DNA of 14,726 nucleotides from an uncultured Caryophanales bacterium (GTDB lineage Bacteria > Bacillota_I > Bacilli_A > Acholeplasmatales > Anaeroplasmataceae): positions 1 through 14,726 of the forward strand of contig CAKZZJ010000056.1 in assembly GCA_937885165.1 (NCBI GenBank), given 5' to 3'. This document shows positions 14,671 through 14,726 of the stretch, in pieces. A program made the translations under genes and the position numbers. Numbering within the stretch: the stretch's first letter is position 1; each line of letters opens with the position of its first letter. Below the pieces are notes generated by a model. That model worked only from the letters and a program-made list of their open reading frames with translations. It searched no databases and was not told the DNA's origin.

Positions 14671-14714
14671 ACTAAGTCTCCTTTCCTATTACTTTACAGC
14701 CAAGTGTTGTTGTA
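14653..14714. repeat. Perfect 16-bp inverted repeat, probable fold-back artefact
   Basis: TACAACAACACTTGGC (14653-14668, start of rplD) is matched exactly in reverse complement by GCCAAGTGTTGTTGTA (14699-14714), with a 30-base loop. The right arm abuts sequencing adapter. A strand ending in ...GC could fold back, pair with the GC at 14667-14668 and be extended, copying rplD in reverse. The final A is shared with the adapter. Confidence 0.75.
14689..14700 (-). CDS. rplC: Last codons of 50S ribosomal protein L3 (partial)
   Basis: Before the rplD ribosome binding site, the minus strand reads GCT GTA AAG TAA, i.e. Ala-Val-Lys-stop with a second stop (TAG) behind it. L3 proteins commonly end in a short xxAVK or xSVK tail, and rplC is the expected neighbour, 18 bases from rplD. 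Only these four codons are trustworthy, because upstream bases are an inverted copy of rplD plus adapter. Identity rests mainly on position. Confidence 0.5.
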   Translation of the reverse strand, partial: AVK

Positions 14715-14726
14715 GATCGGAAGAGC
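14714..14726 (+). other. Illumina sequencing adapter remnant
   Basis: The window ends in AGATCGGAAGAGC, which is exactly the 13-base sequence common to Illumina TruSeq-type adapters. It is untrimmed library sequence, not genomic DNA. Confidence 0.96.

Noticed and set aside
14701..14713. Extra rplC codons reading L-Q-Q-H before A-V-K
   Set aside because: The bases are an exact inverted copy of the rplD start next to adapter, so they are not reliable L3 coding sequence.
1..14726. CRISPR arrays, insertion sequences, tRNA or rRNA genes, riboswitches
   Set aside because: I saw no spaced direct repeats, transposase, tRNA-like cloverleaf or rRNA sequence. The region is densely filled with ribosomal genes.

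Overview
The window is almost entirely the S10-spc-alpha ribosomal protein cluster of a low-GC Gram-positive bacterium, read on the minus strand. In transcription order, from high to low coordinates, it carries the last codons of rplC, then rplD, rplW, rplB, rpsS, rplV, rpsC, rplP, rpmC, rpsQ, rplN, rplX, rplE, rpsN, rpsH, rplF, rplR, rpsE, rpmD, rplO, secY, adk, infA, rpmJ, rpsM, rpsK, rpoA and rplQ. The AT-rich coding (near 38% GC in a 60-base sample), zinc-type S14, zinc-lid adenylate kinase, 73-residue IF-1 and strong AGGAGG ribosome binding sites suggest a member of the Bacilli/Erysipelotrichia/RF39-like group. TGA is not used for tryptophan, so it is not a Mycoplasma-type code. Any placement below that is a guess.

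The genes are packed 0-30 bases apart or overlap by one base, so they are probably co-transcribed from a promoter beyond the right edge. The products are 30S and 50S subunit proteins, IF-1, the SecY translocon channel, adenylate kinase and the RNA polymerase alpha subunit. rpmD (7002-7175) and rpmJ (4202-4315) are short but complete. No map gene lies between adk and infA. The two widest gaps are 68 bases between rpsK and rpoA, which holds a long A/T-only hairpin, and 43 bases after rplQ, which holds a terminator-like hairpin.

Both ends of the window look artefactual. On the left, one open frame (6-1946) begins as the N-terminal domain of the 23S rRNA 2'-O-methyltransferase RlmB. After about 53-74 codons it turns into the C-terminal half of an importin-7/8-type nuclear import receptor, a eukaryotic protein, with much lower GC. 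The simplest reading is a misassembly joining the bacterial contig to DNA of an AT-rich eukaryote from the same sample, at about 1724-1790. On the right, the last 13 bases are the Illumina adapter stem AGATCGGAAGAGC. The bases just before it are a perfect inverted copy of the start of rplD, as a self-primed fold-back would leave. Trustworthy bacterial sequence is therefore about 1790-14700.

I found no undescribed biological system. The apparent RlmB-importin fusion is the only novel-looking object, and it is best explained as an assembly chimera.
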